Source: Bacillus sp. B15-48
GTDB taxonomy: Bacteria; Bacillota; Bacilli; Bacillales; Cytobacillaceae
Length of the DNA: 64,000 nucleotides
Reading direction: 5' to 3'
NCBI RefSeq assembly: GCF_016879755.1
Contig: NZ_WOFU01000001.1
Location: 1,054,001 to 1,118,000, forward strand
Part shown: positions 27,368-35,333 of the stretch, piece by piece
Numbering within the stretch: the first letter of the stretch is position 1
Layout of the letters: every line of letters starts with the position of its first letter
Translations under genes and position numbers: made by a program
The notes under the pieces: model-generated
What the model saw: only the letters and a program-made list of their open reading frames with translations
Databases searched by the model: none
Told to the model about the DNA's origin: nothing

Positions 27368-28546
27368 TTACTTGTCGGTACTTTGCTTAACAGGCTGCTT
27401 CTTCTCCTTCTCCGTTTTACGAACAAAGTCAGAAATTAATTTATAATAAGCATTGGACATCATCCATATACTTTCCTTCTCATCTTCAAAGAATTCAATA
27501 TTATAGCCATCAAGATTGTTGTTCAATGTTTTAATATATTCTTTCAATACCATGGAGCCGCCACCAACGAAATAACAGATTTCCGTTTGCGAGTTTTTCT
27601 GCCAAACATTTCTTAAATGACGATATTGTTTCTTTGCTAAGTCTACTAAAATTCGATCCGTAATATCATGGACGCTCGTCCGACTTCCGCGCACCATAAT
27701 GTGGTTGCGGTTATTTTTACGTGTAATGATGTCAACAACATCGCGACGGCTGTCCAACTCCACGCCATGCTTCGAACGAATTTCCTCTCTAATCGCCTCT
27801 AACGCTTCAGATACACCTAAATTAAAACCTTGCGCCTTATCATCGTCAACATTGCGATTTTTAATCACAGCAATATCCGTTGAGAGACCACCAATATCTT
27901 GAATTAAAATATTTTTATCAATTAAATCGCGGTTAATAATATTCAAGTTATTATCCATAACTAAGTTAATATAAGCAGCAAATCCTTCTGGATATACCTT
28001 CACTTGGTCAAAGCGAATATTCACCTTTAAGCCCTGGTATTTTGGTGTTACTAAAAATTCGACCTGGTGAACGGAACCCAATAGTTGGGCGCGATAACCA
28101 ACATCTTTGCCTTCTTTTACTTCACGAAGGGGAAGCCCTGTTCCTAATGTGTAATTGGCATCAATGATATTATTGTTTCGTTTAAAAATAGCGGCATTTT
28201 CTTCTCTTACAGCATCAAGTGCTAAAGTAGCGAAAAGCATGATTAATGTTTGATCTTCTTCTGACTTTGAGCTTCCTGGGTCCAATTCGCTCGCATTATC
28301 GCTTTTGGTTGCTAAGTCCCCGACACGATAAATTGCATTGTTCTCTTGAAGGGCAGGGGAGTGCACCTTAATATGAATTCCATCAAGCGGGTTTTTCTCA
28401 TTTAAATCTTCGATCCCGATTACAGGTCGGTCTTCTGTATCTCTCGCAATTACATTCGGTATGTATAATTCATAATCCAGTTTGCCAAACAAGGCTTTAA
28501 CGGAGTCATTCCCAACATCAACTGCACAAACTCTTGAATTTGTCAT
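27368..28546 (-). CDS. parM: ParM/StbA-family actin-like partition ATPase
   Basis: Bacterial actin homologue that polymerises to push DNA copies apart. Actin-fold motifs: phosphate-1 VDVGNDSVKALFG (D10), phosphate-2 QDIGGLSTDIAV (D217), adenosine-binding YFVGGGSMVL (327-331). 392 residues, in the range of plasmid ParM/AlfA-like proteins and unlike MreB or FtsA in the motif contexts. AGAGGAATG precedes ATG 28546. Upstream lie a promoter and a field of GTATAC iterons. Flanking genes are chromosomal in character, so this is either a chromosomally resident partition cassette or a relic of plasmid integration. Confidence 0.88.
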   Translation of the reverse strand: MTNSRVCAVDVGNDSVKALFGKLDYELYIPNVIARDTEDRPVIGIEDLNEKNPLDGIHIKVHSPALQENNAIYRVGDLATKSDNASELDPGSSKSEEDQTLIMLFATLALDAVREENAAIFKRNNNIIDANYTLGTGLPLREVKEGKDVGYRAQLLGSVHQVEFLVTPKYQGLKVNIRFDQVKVYPEGFAAYINLVMDNNLNIINRDLIDKNILIQDIGGLSTDIAVIKNRNVDDDKAQGFNLGVSEALEAIREEIRSKHGVELDSRRDVVDIITRKNNRNHIMVRGSRTSVHDITDRILVDLAKKQYRHLRNVWQKNSQTEICYFVGGGSMVLKEYIKTLNNNLDGYNIEFFEDEKESIWMMSNAYYKLISDFVRKTEKEKKQPVKQSTDK

Positions 28547-28587
28547 TCTATCATTCCTCTCAAAAAAATTAAAGCTAATATTTACAG

Positions 28588-28614
28588 ATTATAGCAAACT
28601 ATAGAAATGGTCAA
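28588..28614 (-). promoter_or_regulatory. Promoter of parMR
   Basis: Minus strand: TTGACC (28614-28609) and TATAAT (28593-28588) with a 15-base spacer, about 40 bases before parM. It abuts the iteron field, so ParR binding could repress it, as in plasmid R1. Confidence 0.6.
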
Positions 28615-28636
28615 TCCTACTTTAGATGTATTCAAA

Positions 28637-28800
28637 AATGTACACAACCCAAACAAAATTGTATACATGTTTACAACTATGTACACATATTGTCATTTAA
28701 GCATGCGTACGTATTTGTATACTTGTAAACGTAATTGCACACATATTGTTTTCTTTTTGTATACTTGTAAACATTATTGTATACATCGCTACAATTCAGT
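28637..28800. repeat. parC-like centromere: GTATAC/GTAAAC iteron field
   Basis: Hexamers of the type GTA(T/A/C)AC occur at 28640, 28661, 28681, 28717, 28725, 28759, 28767 and 28779, with GCACAC at 28737. A near-identical 26-base block, GTATACTTGTAAAC plus 12 bases ending in a hexamer, starts at 28717 and again at 28759 (42 bases apart). Early copies are spaced 20-21 bases, about two helical turns. Such clustered sites directly upstream of a parM promoter match the layout of ParR-bound centromeres. Confidence 0.7.
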
Positions 28801-28837
28801 AAAAATCTACTATTGTCTATCTTTTGTCAAAAAAAAA

Positions 28838-28886
28838 TAAAAAAAGTCCATCATCCCCTCCCCTTTCGTAAGGGCGATGATTGACT
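28838..28886 (-). terminator. Terminator after the FNR-type gene
   Basis: AGTCCATCATC (28845-28855) and GATGATTGACT (28876-28886) form a stem with one mismatch, with a long T-run on the minus strand. It separates fnr transcription from the iteron field. Confidence 0.8.
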
Positions 28887-28889
28887 TTT

Positions 28890-29615
28890 CTATTGGGTAT
28901 ATTGTTTTAAAGCAAACTGGTCTTGGATAAATAATTCTTTATTCCCTGTTAATGAAATCAACCCTAAATCTTCAAACTTGCTTAATTTGCGGCTAATCGT
29001 TTCCCTTGTTACCCCAACATAACTAGCAATTTCTTCACGAGTAATAGGGAGATGAATGAGGACACCGCCACCTTTTTCCGTGCCAAACTTTTGACAGAAC
29101 TCTAATAGCATTTGGGCAATTCGTACTTCTGGATCTTTTGTCGCTAAATTTTGCGCTAAATTTTCCGTGTGGGCTAATCGCTTCGTCACTTCTTTTAATA
29201 ACTTAATGGCGATATCTGGATTAGCTGCCATCACTCGATCAATATCATCCTTTGTCAATTGACAAATCTCCGTTTCCTCAATTGCATAGGCGGTAAAATT
29301 GCTTACTTCGTCATGATGGAATAAATTCAACTCACCGAAGAAATCGCCACAAGTCATAATATCAAGAATTTGCTCTTTCCCATTGACCGTAAACTTTGAA
29401 AGCTTTACTTGGCCCTGATTGATGATAAACAGTTTATCTGACTTCTCCCCTTCATTGATAAGGGCCTGGCCTTTTTTAAACTGTTTATGACTAATCATCC
29501 CGGTCAGTTTAACCATGTCTAGGTCAGATAGCGAACCAAAAATCGGTACTTTTTTTGCACATGGCCCATGATCTCCATAATTTAAACAACGGCTGCAGCT
29601 ATGTTCCTTCATCAT
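28890..29615 (-). CDS. fnr: FNR-type Crp family oxygen-sensing regulator
   Basis: A cyclic-nucleotide-binding-fold sensor domain is followed by a C-terminal HTH (about residues 190-212). Four cysteines sit where E. coli FNR holds its 4Fe-4S cluster: C7, C10, C19 near the N-terminus and C118 (ETEICQL). This differs from B. subtilis Fnr, whose cluster is C-terminal. The recognition helix reads TRETISRKL: the E..SR of E. coli FNR plus the arginine CRP uses for the G in TGTGA, in line with TGTGA-N6-TCACA targets. Boxes of that form precede nosC, fdhD and this gene. It lies downstream of the flavodiiron operon with its own promoter. 241 residues. Confidence 0.88.
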   Translation of the reverse strand: MMKEHSCSRCLNYGDHGPCAKKVPIFGSLSDLDMVKLTGMISHKQFKKGQALINEGEKSDKLFIINQGQVKLSKFTVNGKEQILDIMTCGDFFGELNLFHHDEVSNFTAYAIEETEICQLTKDDIDRVMAANPDIAIKLLKEVTKRLAHTENLAQNLATKDPEVRIAQMLLEFCQKFGTEKGGGVLIHLPITREEIASYVGVTRETISRKLSKFEDLGLISLTGNKELFIQDQFALKQYTQ

Positions 29616-29654
29616 GCATCACCTATTAGAATGTATTTTTTAATCTATAACCAA

Positions 29655-29697
29655 AATATAGCATAGGAAAAAGGGCGGCGGTGTGACTTAAATCACC
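29655..29697 (-). promoter_or_regulatory. Autoregulatory FNR-type promoter of fnr
   Basis: Minus-strand 29697-29682 reads GGTGATTTAAGTCACA (9 of 10 to TGTGA-N6-TCACA). -10 TATATT lies at 29660-29655, again placing the box centre at -41.5 from the implied start (about 29648). Confidence 0.7.
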
Positions 29698-29712
29698 CCT
29701 TTCAATAAACCG

Positions 29713-29740
29713 AAAAAAGTGCTGGAATTCATCCAGCACT
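29713..29740 (-). terminator. Terminator after rubredoxin
   Basis: AGTGCTGG (29719-29726) pairs with CCAGCACT (29733-29740), with a T-run on the minus strand. It ends the flavodiiron-reductase-rubredoxin transcript just upstream of the fnr promoter. Confidence 0.88.
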
Positions 29741-29749
29741 TCTCCCCTC

Positions 29750-29914
29750 TTATTCTTCGACTTCTTCAAAATGACTTGTATCTTCGCCGCACATCGGGCA
29801 TACCCAATCTTCTGGCAGGTCTTCAAATGCGGTCCCTGGGCAAACATCCTCATCAGGATCGCCGATTGCTGGGTCGTAAATATAGCCACATGGCAAACAA
29901 ATATATTTTTTCAT
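29750..29914 (-). CDS. Rubredoxin
   Basis: A 54-residue iron protein read directly from the minus strand. It has two CxxC knuckles: C6-L-P-C9-GYIYDP near the start and C39-P-M-C42-GED near the end, with the conserved DPDED and LPEDWVCP segments between. AAGGAGG precedes ATG 29914. It lies between the NADH-dependent reductase and the fnr gene, forming an electron-transfer chain NADH, reductase, rubredoxin, flavodiiron protein. It also carries a third Cys at position 25 (DVCPG). Confidence 0.95.
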   Translation of the reverse strand: MKKYICLPCGYIYDPAIGDPDEDVCPGTAFEDLPEDWVCPMCGEDTSHFEEVEE

Positions 29915-29936
29915 TATTCTTTTTCCTCCTTATAAA

Positions 29937-31160
29937 TTAAGCCGCGGCTTGCAGCCGTTCTTTTAACTCACTCATTAATTCACTGATTGTTAACTTGCTA
30001 AAATCCATTCCCTCTAGCGATACTTCTTTTTCAATTGCTGTCTTATATGGCAGTGATGCAGCAACTCCCTCTAAGGAAATAACACCTACTAATTTTTCAT
30101 TTTTAATAAATACTCTCGTGTACTTCCCTGAACCGTCTTCCTCTATTAAACTATCATCACATTGACTTTCATCTACTAAGCCTATTGAGAATAACGGTAA
30201 ATCAAAAGCATTGAAAACAGTAAGCGGAATTGTCTTCTCAAAGGATATGCTCTGCTCGGCTGCCATATTTGTTCCTGCTGCCTTTCCTTGATCCATTGCT
30301 CTTCCCCATAGACCTTCTACAGCACCATTTAACTCAGCAACATCACCAGCTGCATAAATCCCTGAAATATTCGTTTCCATCCGCTCATTTACGACGATGC
30401 CACGATTACTGTCAATTTCTGAATTAATGACAAGATCAAGATTTGGAATAACTCCAATCGAATAGATGACACTGTCACAGCGAATGTCTTCACCACCAGC
30501 GACCACCGCTTCAACTGAATGTTGGCCAACGACTTTTTCAATCCCTGTATGAACATGAACGGTAACGCCAGCTTCCTCAATTTTCGCCTGTAAAAGCGAA
30601 CTCGTCTGCTCATCTAGCTGCCTTGCCATTAGCCTTGGTGCCGCTTCTAAGATTGTTACCTGTTTACCCGCTTTAAGGAGCGACCAGGCTGTTTCCAGCC
30701 CTTGTATTCCACCGCCCACATTGACAACATGCTCTTTATCAGCAATAAAAGCTTTAAATTCCTCGGCCTCATGTCTTTCACGGATCGTAAACACACCTTG
30801 CAAATCGATTCCTTCAATTGGAAGTTTCCGATTTTTTGAGCCTGTACAAATCAACAGCTTATCGTAGGAAACTGTTTCTCCTTCTGATGTAGTAATTGTG
30901 AAGTTGTCTGTATCAATAGCGGTGATTTTCTGATTAATTACCTCTATTTGTTGAGTTTCATACCATTTTTCTTTTTTTATAAGCACTTTTGGGTTCATTA
31001 AATCGGAAAATAGTTCTTTAGACAATTTGATTCGGTTATAGGGCAAGTTTGGTTCTGCCCCGAAAATCGTGATTCTTCCTTCTTTATCGTGATCACGAAT
31101 TGCCTTTGCTGCATTCACAGCCGCAACACCAGAGCCGATAATACAATAAGTTTTAGCCAT
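29937..31160 (-). CDS. NAD(P)H-dependent FAD reductase (rubredoxin reductase/NorW-like)
   Basis: Pyridine-nucleotide-disulfide-fold flavoprotein without the redox disulfide. FAD motif CIIGSGVAAVNAAKAI is at the N-terminus, NAD motif VNVGGGIQGLETAWSLL is in the middle, and the second FAD motif is GIYAAGDVAEL. A C-terminal extension (KTAIEKEVSLEGMDFSKL onward) resembles nitrite-reductase-type oxidoreductases. Between the flavodiiron and rubredoxin genes, it most likely reduces rubredoxin. ATG 31160 is chosen because GGGGAGAGGAAG precedes it; an in-frame ATG at 31181 lies directly after the upstream stop. Confidence 0.85.
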   Translation of the reverse strand: MAKTYCIIGSGVAAVNAAKAIRDHDKEGRITIFGAEPNLPYNRIKLSKELFSDLMNPKVLIKKEKWYETQQIEVINQKITAIDTDNFTITTSEGETVSYDKLLICTGSKNRKLPIEGIDLQGVFTIRERHEAEEFKAFIADKEHVVNVGGGIQGLETAWSLLKAGKQVTILEAAPRLMARQLDEQTSSLLQAKIEEAGVTVHVHTGIEKVVGQHSVEAVVAGGEDIRCDSVIYSIGVIPNLDLVINSEIDSNRGIVVNERMETNISGIYAAGDVAELNGAVEGLWGRAMDQGKAAGTNMAAEQSISFEKTIPLTVFNAFDLPLFSIGLVDESQCDDSLIEEDGSGKYTRVFIKNEKLVGVISLEGVAASLPYKTAIEKEVSLEGMDFSKLTISELMSELKERLQAAA

Positions 31161-31181
31161 TCTCTTCCTCTCCCCTTTCAT

Positions 31182-32414
31182 TTAAACGGCACTTAGTAGT
31201 AAATCGGCGACAAATGTAGCGGAATGCTCAACTTTTTTAAGTTGCTCATCTTTCGGAGAAAAGCGCACACGTACTGGGAATTCAACATGAGTCATTCCTG
31301 TTGTTTTGATGACATGTGAAGTACTTTGGACATCCATATTTGTTTGATTCAAGTAATCTTGAATCACTTCAATTGCTTCCCCGCTCCAGCCGTACGAACC
31401 GAATGCTGCACCGACTTTCCCTTCAAGATTCATCTCGACCATATCTTTCAAGACATCTTCAAGATTCCCAATCATGTCTGCATATTTTGTTGAGCTACCG
31501 ATAAAGACCGCATCTGCTTCTTTAATGCTTGCAAGTATGTCGCTTTTTTCACATTTATCTGCATTAAAAACAGTTGCTTCAATATTATTTTCAGTAAAAA
31601 TACGTTGTAAATGGTTTGCAACCTTTTTCGTATTGCTTCGAATCGTTGTATAAACAATCGTTACTTTTTTATCATTCACTGTGTCTGCACTTAAATTTGC
31701 ATATAAGTCGATATACTTTTGGATGTCTTTTCTTAAAATATACCCGTGTGACGGTGCAATCATTTGCACATCTAACCCTGCTAACGCATCAATTAATGTT
31801 CTTACGTAGCGACGGTGTGGGTGAATGATTGCATTATAGTAACCGATAAAGTCGTCGGTAATGTCAAATCCTGCTTCGTCAGCAAAAATTTCCGCATTTG
31901 CAACATGTGTACTGAAAATATCACATGGGAATAGAATTTTATCCTCGACACAATAGGTAATCATCGTTTCTGCTGTATGAAGATAAGGTGTTTCTCTGAA
32001 CAATAATGTTTTGCCGCCGATATCCAGTTTGTCGCCATCTTTGACAACGAGAAACTCGCGATTATGAAGCTTGTACATTTCTTTTAATTCATTGACCGCA
32101 GGCTCGGTACAAACGATTGTTGCATTTGTTGCTCTACCGCCAAGGGCTGCCATCCCGCCTGAGTGGTCTGGTTCTGTATGGTTAATAACGATATATTGAA
32201 GATCTTTCGGATCAATTAATTCGCTTAAATGCTCGACAAATTCACGGCCATATTCCATATCAACTGTATCAATTAAAGTTGGTTTTTCTGTATTAAGCAA
32301 ATAGGCATTGTAAGTCGTACCTTTTGCTAAAATTAAGCGGTGAAAAGGTACTTCCCGATTATCATTTTTCCCTACCAAGTAAATGTTTTCTGCTAGTTTT
32401 TTGTGGTTCATCAT
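31182..32414 (-). CDS. Flavodiiron protein (NO/O2 reductase)
   Basis: The metallo-beta-lactamase-like diiron domain has the ligand motif NHTEPDHSGG (H-x-E-x-D-H, about residues 79-84). The C-terminal flavodoxin domain begins near VTIVYTTIRSNTKKVA and contains FGSYGWSGEA. These enzymes reduce NO to N2O or O2 to water in the cytoplasm. In a denitrifier whose NosZ removes N2O, NO detoxification is attractive but not provable here. First gene of a three-gene operon with reductase and rubredoxin; GGAGGT ribosome site; a possible FNR box lies upstream. Confidence 0.92.
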   Translation of the reverse strand: MMNHKKLAENIYLVGKNDNREVPFHRLILAKGTTYNAYLLNTEKPTLIDTVDMEYGREFVEHLSELIDPKDLQYIVINHTEPDHSGGMAALGGRATNATIVCTEPAVNELKEMYKLHNREFLVVKDGDKLDIGGKTLLFRETPYLHTAETMITYCVEDKILFPCDIFSTHVANAEIFADEAGFDITDDFIGYYNAIIHPHRRYVRTLIDALAGLDVQMIAPSHGYILRKDIQKYIDLYANLSADTVNDKKVTIVYTTIRSNTKKVANHLQRIFTENNIEATVFNADKCEKSDILASIKEADAVFIGSSTKYADMIGNLEDVLKDMVEMNLEGKVGAAFGSYGWSGEAIEVIQDYLNQTNMDVQSTSHVIKTTGMTHVEFPVRVRFSPKDEQLKKVEHSATFVADLLLSAV

Positions 32415-32460
32415 TTATGTTAACCTCCAAGTTTTATATTGCTGTTTTCCATCTGAGGTC

Positions 32461-32503
32461 ATCTTATAACATTGTCGAAAATGAAATAAGGATTCAAATC
32501 ACA
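32461..32503 (-). promoter_or_regulatory. Possible FNR-type promoter of the flavodiiron operon
   Basis: Minus-strand 32503-32488 reads TGTGATTTGAATCCTT: a perfect distal half and a poor proximal half (7 of 10). -10 TAAGAT at 32466-32461 again gives a -41.5 centre. Weaker than the other three boxes. Confidence 0.4.
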
Positions 32504-32562
32504 TTTTGAAAAAAATTGACGATTCATCAGTTCCAGTTTGTTCCTTTCCCTCCTTGAACGTG

Positions 32563-32590
32563 TATAATTACTTTTAGACATTAGTAATGT
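32563..32590 (+). promoter_or_regulatory. MFS gene -10 and palindromic operator candidate
   Basis: TATAAT (32563-32568) is followed by ACATTA-G-TAATGT (32578-32590), a perfect 6-bp inverted repeat over the likely start site. The position suits repressor control of an exporter. No adjacent regulator gene is present. Confidence 0.4.
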
Positions 32591-32621
32591 ACTTAGCTGG
32601 GATTCTGGGGTGATTTTATTT

Positions 32622-33800
32622 ATGGAAACGAAAAAAGCGTTGCCTATCCTGTTTGCCATTATGTTTCTCGTTATGGTCGGCTTCGGAATCATCATTCCTG
32701 TCATTCCTTTTTATGCCGAGGAACTTGGGGCGACACCTACACAATTAGGATTATTAATGGCGGTATACTCCTTTATGCAGCTCGTGTTTGCTCCAGTTTG
32801 GGGACGCGTCTCTGATCGAGTCGGCCGCAAACCTGTCATGATGATTGGGATAATCGGACTGGCCCTTTCTTTCTTTTTAACGGCTGTATCAACACAACTA
32901 TGGATGCTTTTCGCAGCAAGGATTATTGGTGGAGCGCTCTCTGCAGCAAATATGCCAACAGCAATGGCTTATGTGGCCGATATTACCTCCGATGAGGACC
33001 GTGGAAAAGGAATGGGGATTATCGGCGCTGCGACAGGTTTAGGGTTTATATTCGGACCTGCGATCGGAGGAATTTTCTCACAAGCAAGCTTGGCGACTCC
33101 GTTTTATCTTGCGGGAATATCCTCATTGCTGACGTTTTTCTTCGTCCTCTTTGTATTAAAAGAGTCTTTACCTGCTGAAAAGCGGAATCAGCAACATGGG
33201 AAAAAACGAAATTCCTTTTACAAGGAAGCTTTCAAAAGTTCGACATCGATCTTGTTTTTCTTGCAATTGTTTATCTCGCTCTCACTTGCTGGTTTAGAAG
33301 CGACTTTCGCGTATTTTGCAGCAGAAAAGGCTGGCTTAGGAGCCGTGGAACTTGGGTATATTTTTATGATTATGGGCCTTGTGCAAGCGATCATTCAAGG
33401 CGGATTTGTGGGCAAGATGACGAAGAAATTTGGTGAAGGATTTGTCATTCAACTAGGAATCATTGTCTCAGCATTGGGCTTCGCACTTATTTTATTTACG
33501 AATAATTTTCTGACTGCGGCTCTTTTCTTAACGATTTTCGGCGTTGGAAACGGTTTAATCCGCCCAAGTGTTTCTTCGCTCTTAACAAAGACAGCTACTT
33601 CAGGGCATGGCAGTGCAACAGGGCTTTTATCGTCCTTTGATTCCCTCGGACGAATCATCGGTCCCCCTTTAGGTGGCTGGTTGTTTTCGATTACGATTGG
33701 GCTCCCATATATATCAGGGATTATCCTCTCGTTCATCGCTCTTGGTATTTATCAAGTTTATCGACAGAGAGCCCATTTGGGCCATGCAGAAACCCGTTGA
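32622..33800 (+). CDS. MFS drug exporter, DHA1 family
   Basis: A 12-helix major facilitator with motif A (GRVSDRVGRKPVMMIG) after the second helix and the motif C-like proline/glycine stretch GLGFIFGPAIGG in helix 5, which marks drug:H+ antiporters. 392 residues. It resembles the NorA/Blt/TetA-like branch, and the substrate is not predictable. ATG 32622 with GGGGTG 10 nt upstream is preferred over an in-frame GTG 32610 that overlaps that ribosome site. Ends at a bidirectional terminator. Confidence 0.85.
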   Translation: METKKALPILFAIMFLVMVGFGIIIPVIPFYAEELGATPTQLGLLMAVYSFMQLVFAPVWGRVSDRVGRKPVMMIGIIGLALSFFLTAVSTQLWMLFAARIIGGALSAANMPTAMAYVADITSDEDRGKGMGIIGAATGLGFIFGPAIGGIFSQASLATPFYLAGISSLLTFFFVLFVLKESLPAEKRNQQHGKKRNSFYKEAFKSSTSILFFLQLFISLSLAGLEATFAYFAAEKAGLGAVELGYIFMIMGLVQAIIQGGFVGKMTKKFGEGFVIQLGIIVSALGFALILFTNNFLTAALFLTIFGVGNGLIRPSVSSLLTKTATSGHGSATGLLSSFDSLGRIIGPPLGGWLFSITIGLPYISGIILSFIALGIYQVYRQRAHLGHAETR

Positions 33801-33823
33801 AATTCCTTCAACGGGTTTTTTTA
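33791..33823. terminator. Bidirectional terminator overlapping the MFS stop
   Basis: AACCCGTTGAA (33791-33801) pairs with TTCAACGGGTT (33807-33817) and T follows. The MFS stop codon lies inside the left arm. Confidence 0.88.
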
Positions 33824-35152
33824 AGCTATAAATGAAATGATTGTAATCCCGATAACCGCAAAGAGCGCAATATGCAATCCATTTGCCCGTAAACCGACAC
33901 GGACACCGGATATGCCGGCAATCCGGCTAACCATTAAATTTAAGCCTGAAAAAGGGCTTAGCGAAGCAGAGAGCGCCCATGCTAACAGCAAGAGCATCGC
34001 TAAACCTAAGTTTGTCATCCCTAGTTCAGCGGCATTTAACTGCATCGACAACGCACCAATTACAGCAATTTGATGGATTCCAACATAAGTAATACATAAC
34101 ACAATCGCTAAAACAGCAAACGCAAAAAGGAAAAATGAGATATTTGATAAATTTGTCAAAAACATCCCAATTGCAATCGCAATCTTCGTCCCTTGCAATG
34201 CATATGCGAGCATACCAGCGCTCATAAACAACATAATTTCATTGTTCATTAATGGCAATGTACGATTACGATAAGCGGCAAAAAGGGGAATCATTGGCTT
34301 CCGGTTGGCTCGTTTTAATCCATATAAGAGCGGAATTGTAATCGATAAGAGACAGACAATCACAACCATTGACCAATGCGTCAATACTTCAATTAATAGA
34401 CAAACCCCCATAAGGAACACGACGATTAAAGACAATTGAATTAATTGTTTCCGATGATTTTCATGTAAAACCTCTTTACTCTCTTTATCCATCGTCAGTG
34501 GATGATGTTTTTCCCACAAAGCAAATAACAGATTTCCAATCAGTAACGACAAGATCGATAGTCCTAAGCCATATAAAATATATTCACTATAAGGAATATT
34601 TAGATAATGAAGGACTAATGAAACCGACGCGAAATAGGGAGACCACAAAAGTGCGGTTGTGAAGCCCACCAAATAGCTTTTCGCACTCATCGCTGACGGC
34701 AGCTTCAAGTCTTCGAGAAACTCGCTAATCATCCGGACAGATGCCAAGTTGAAAATCGGACTTAAGAAAAACAACGAACCTGTAATTCCCGCATATAATT
34801 TTTTCGGGTGATCCAATAGTTTTCTTAATAATTGTGATATTGCCTGAAAAAAGCCACTGACTTTTAATGGGATTGAGAGCAGCGGCGCGAGTGTAATCAA
34901 ACAAATGAGTGGAATAATTAAGTAGATTCCTTGATTAATCCCATTAAATCCTGTCCCTTTTCCCCATTCAATGATCATTCCAGTGCTCATCATTAAAAAC
35001 CCTAAAAGCCGCGGAAAGCGATCTGCCTTCCCAGCACTACTGATAAATGCTAGTAACGCTAAACTAACGACGAAATATTGCAGCCATTGTGCACCAACAA
35101 AATATTGGATTAAAAATAACGCGCACATTGCTAATAACAGATAAGTCCGCAT
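33821..35152 (-). CDS. Polytopic membrane protein of unknown function
   Basis: 443 residues with about twelve hydrophobic segments; no signature of a named transporter family was certain. Features seen are two loops with LSPIFNLASVRMISEFLEDL and WALSASLSPFSGLNLMVSRIAG in related positions of the two halves, suggesting an internal duplication as in DASS/ArsB-like ion transporters. The C-terminal SPFSGLN segment is reminiscent of a substrate site. The start at ATG 35152 has a poor ribosome site. It is convergent with the MFS gene; no operon partner. Confidence 0.6.
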   Translation of the reverse strand: MRTYLLLAMCALFLIQYFVGAQWLQYFVVSLALLAFISSAGKADRFPRLLGFLMMSTGMIIEWGKGTGFNGINQGIYLIIPLICLITLAPLLSIPLKVSGFFQAISQLLRKLLDHPKKLYAGITGSLFFLSPIFNLASVRMISEFLEDLKLPSAMSAKSYLVGFTTALLWSPYFASVSLVLHYLNIPYSEYILYGLGLSILSLLIGNLLFALWEKHHPLTMDKESKEVLHENHRKQLIQLSLIVVFLMGVCLLIEVLTHWSMVVIVCLLSITIPLLYGLKRANRKPMIPLFAAYRNRTLPLMNNEIMLFMSAGMLAYALQGTKIAIAIGMFLTNLSNISFFLFAFAVLAIVLCITYVGIHQIAVIGALSMQLNAAELGMTNLGLAMLLLLAWALSASLSPFSGLNLMVSRIAGISGVRVGLRANGLHIALFAVIGITIISFIA

Positions 35153-35247
35153 TCCCCATCGTCTCCCTATTATTCTACTTTTCTATTTCTACCTATCGTA
35201 AATTGAAAATTCTTACATTACAATAACTTTCGTTGCAATGTCATTAA

Positions 35248-35287
35248 ATTAAAAAAATAAACAAGCTGATTTTATTATCAGCTTGTT
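35248..35287 (-). terminator. Terminator after the TraB-family gene
   Basis: AACAAGCTGAT (35260-35270) pairs with ATCAGCTTGTT (35277-35287). The minus-strand T-run is at 35251-35257. Confidence 0.85.
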
Positions 35288-35333
35288 ATATGATCATCTT
35301 TCGGAAGTAGTGTAAGTAGTAAAGCCGAATCCA

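Noticed and set aside
29626-29889. 87-codon minus-strand frame over the rubredoxin gene
   Set aside because: It overlaps the clear rubredoxin frame (29750-29914) in another phase and crosses the terminator; it has no family sequence.
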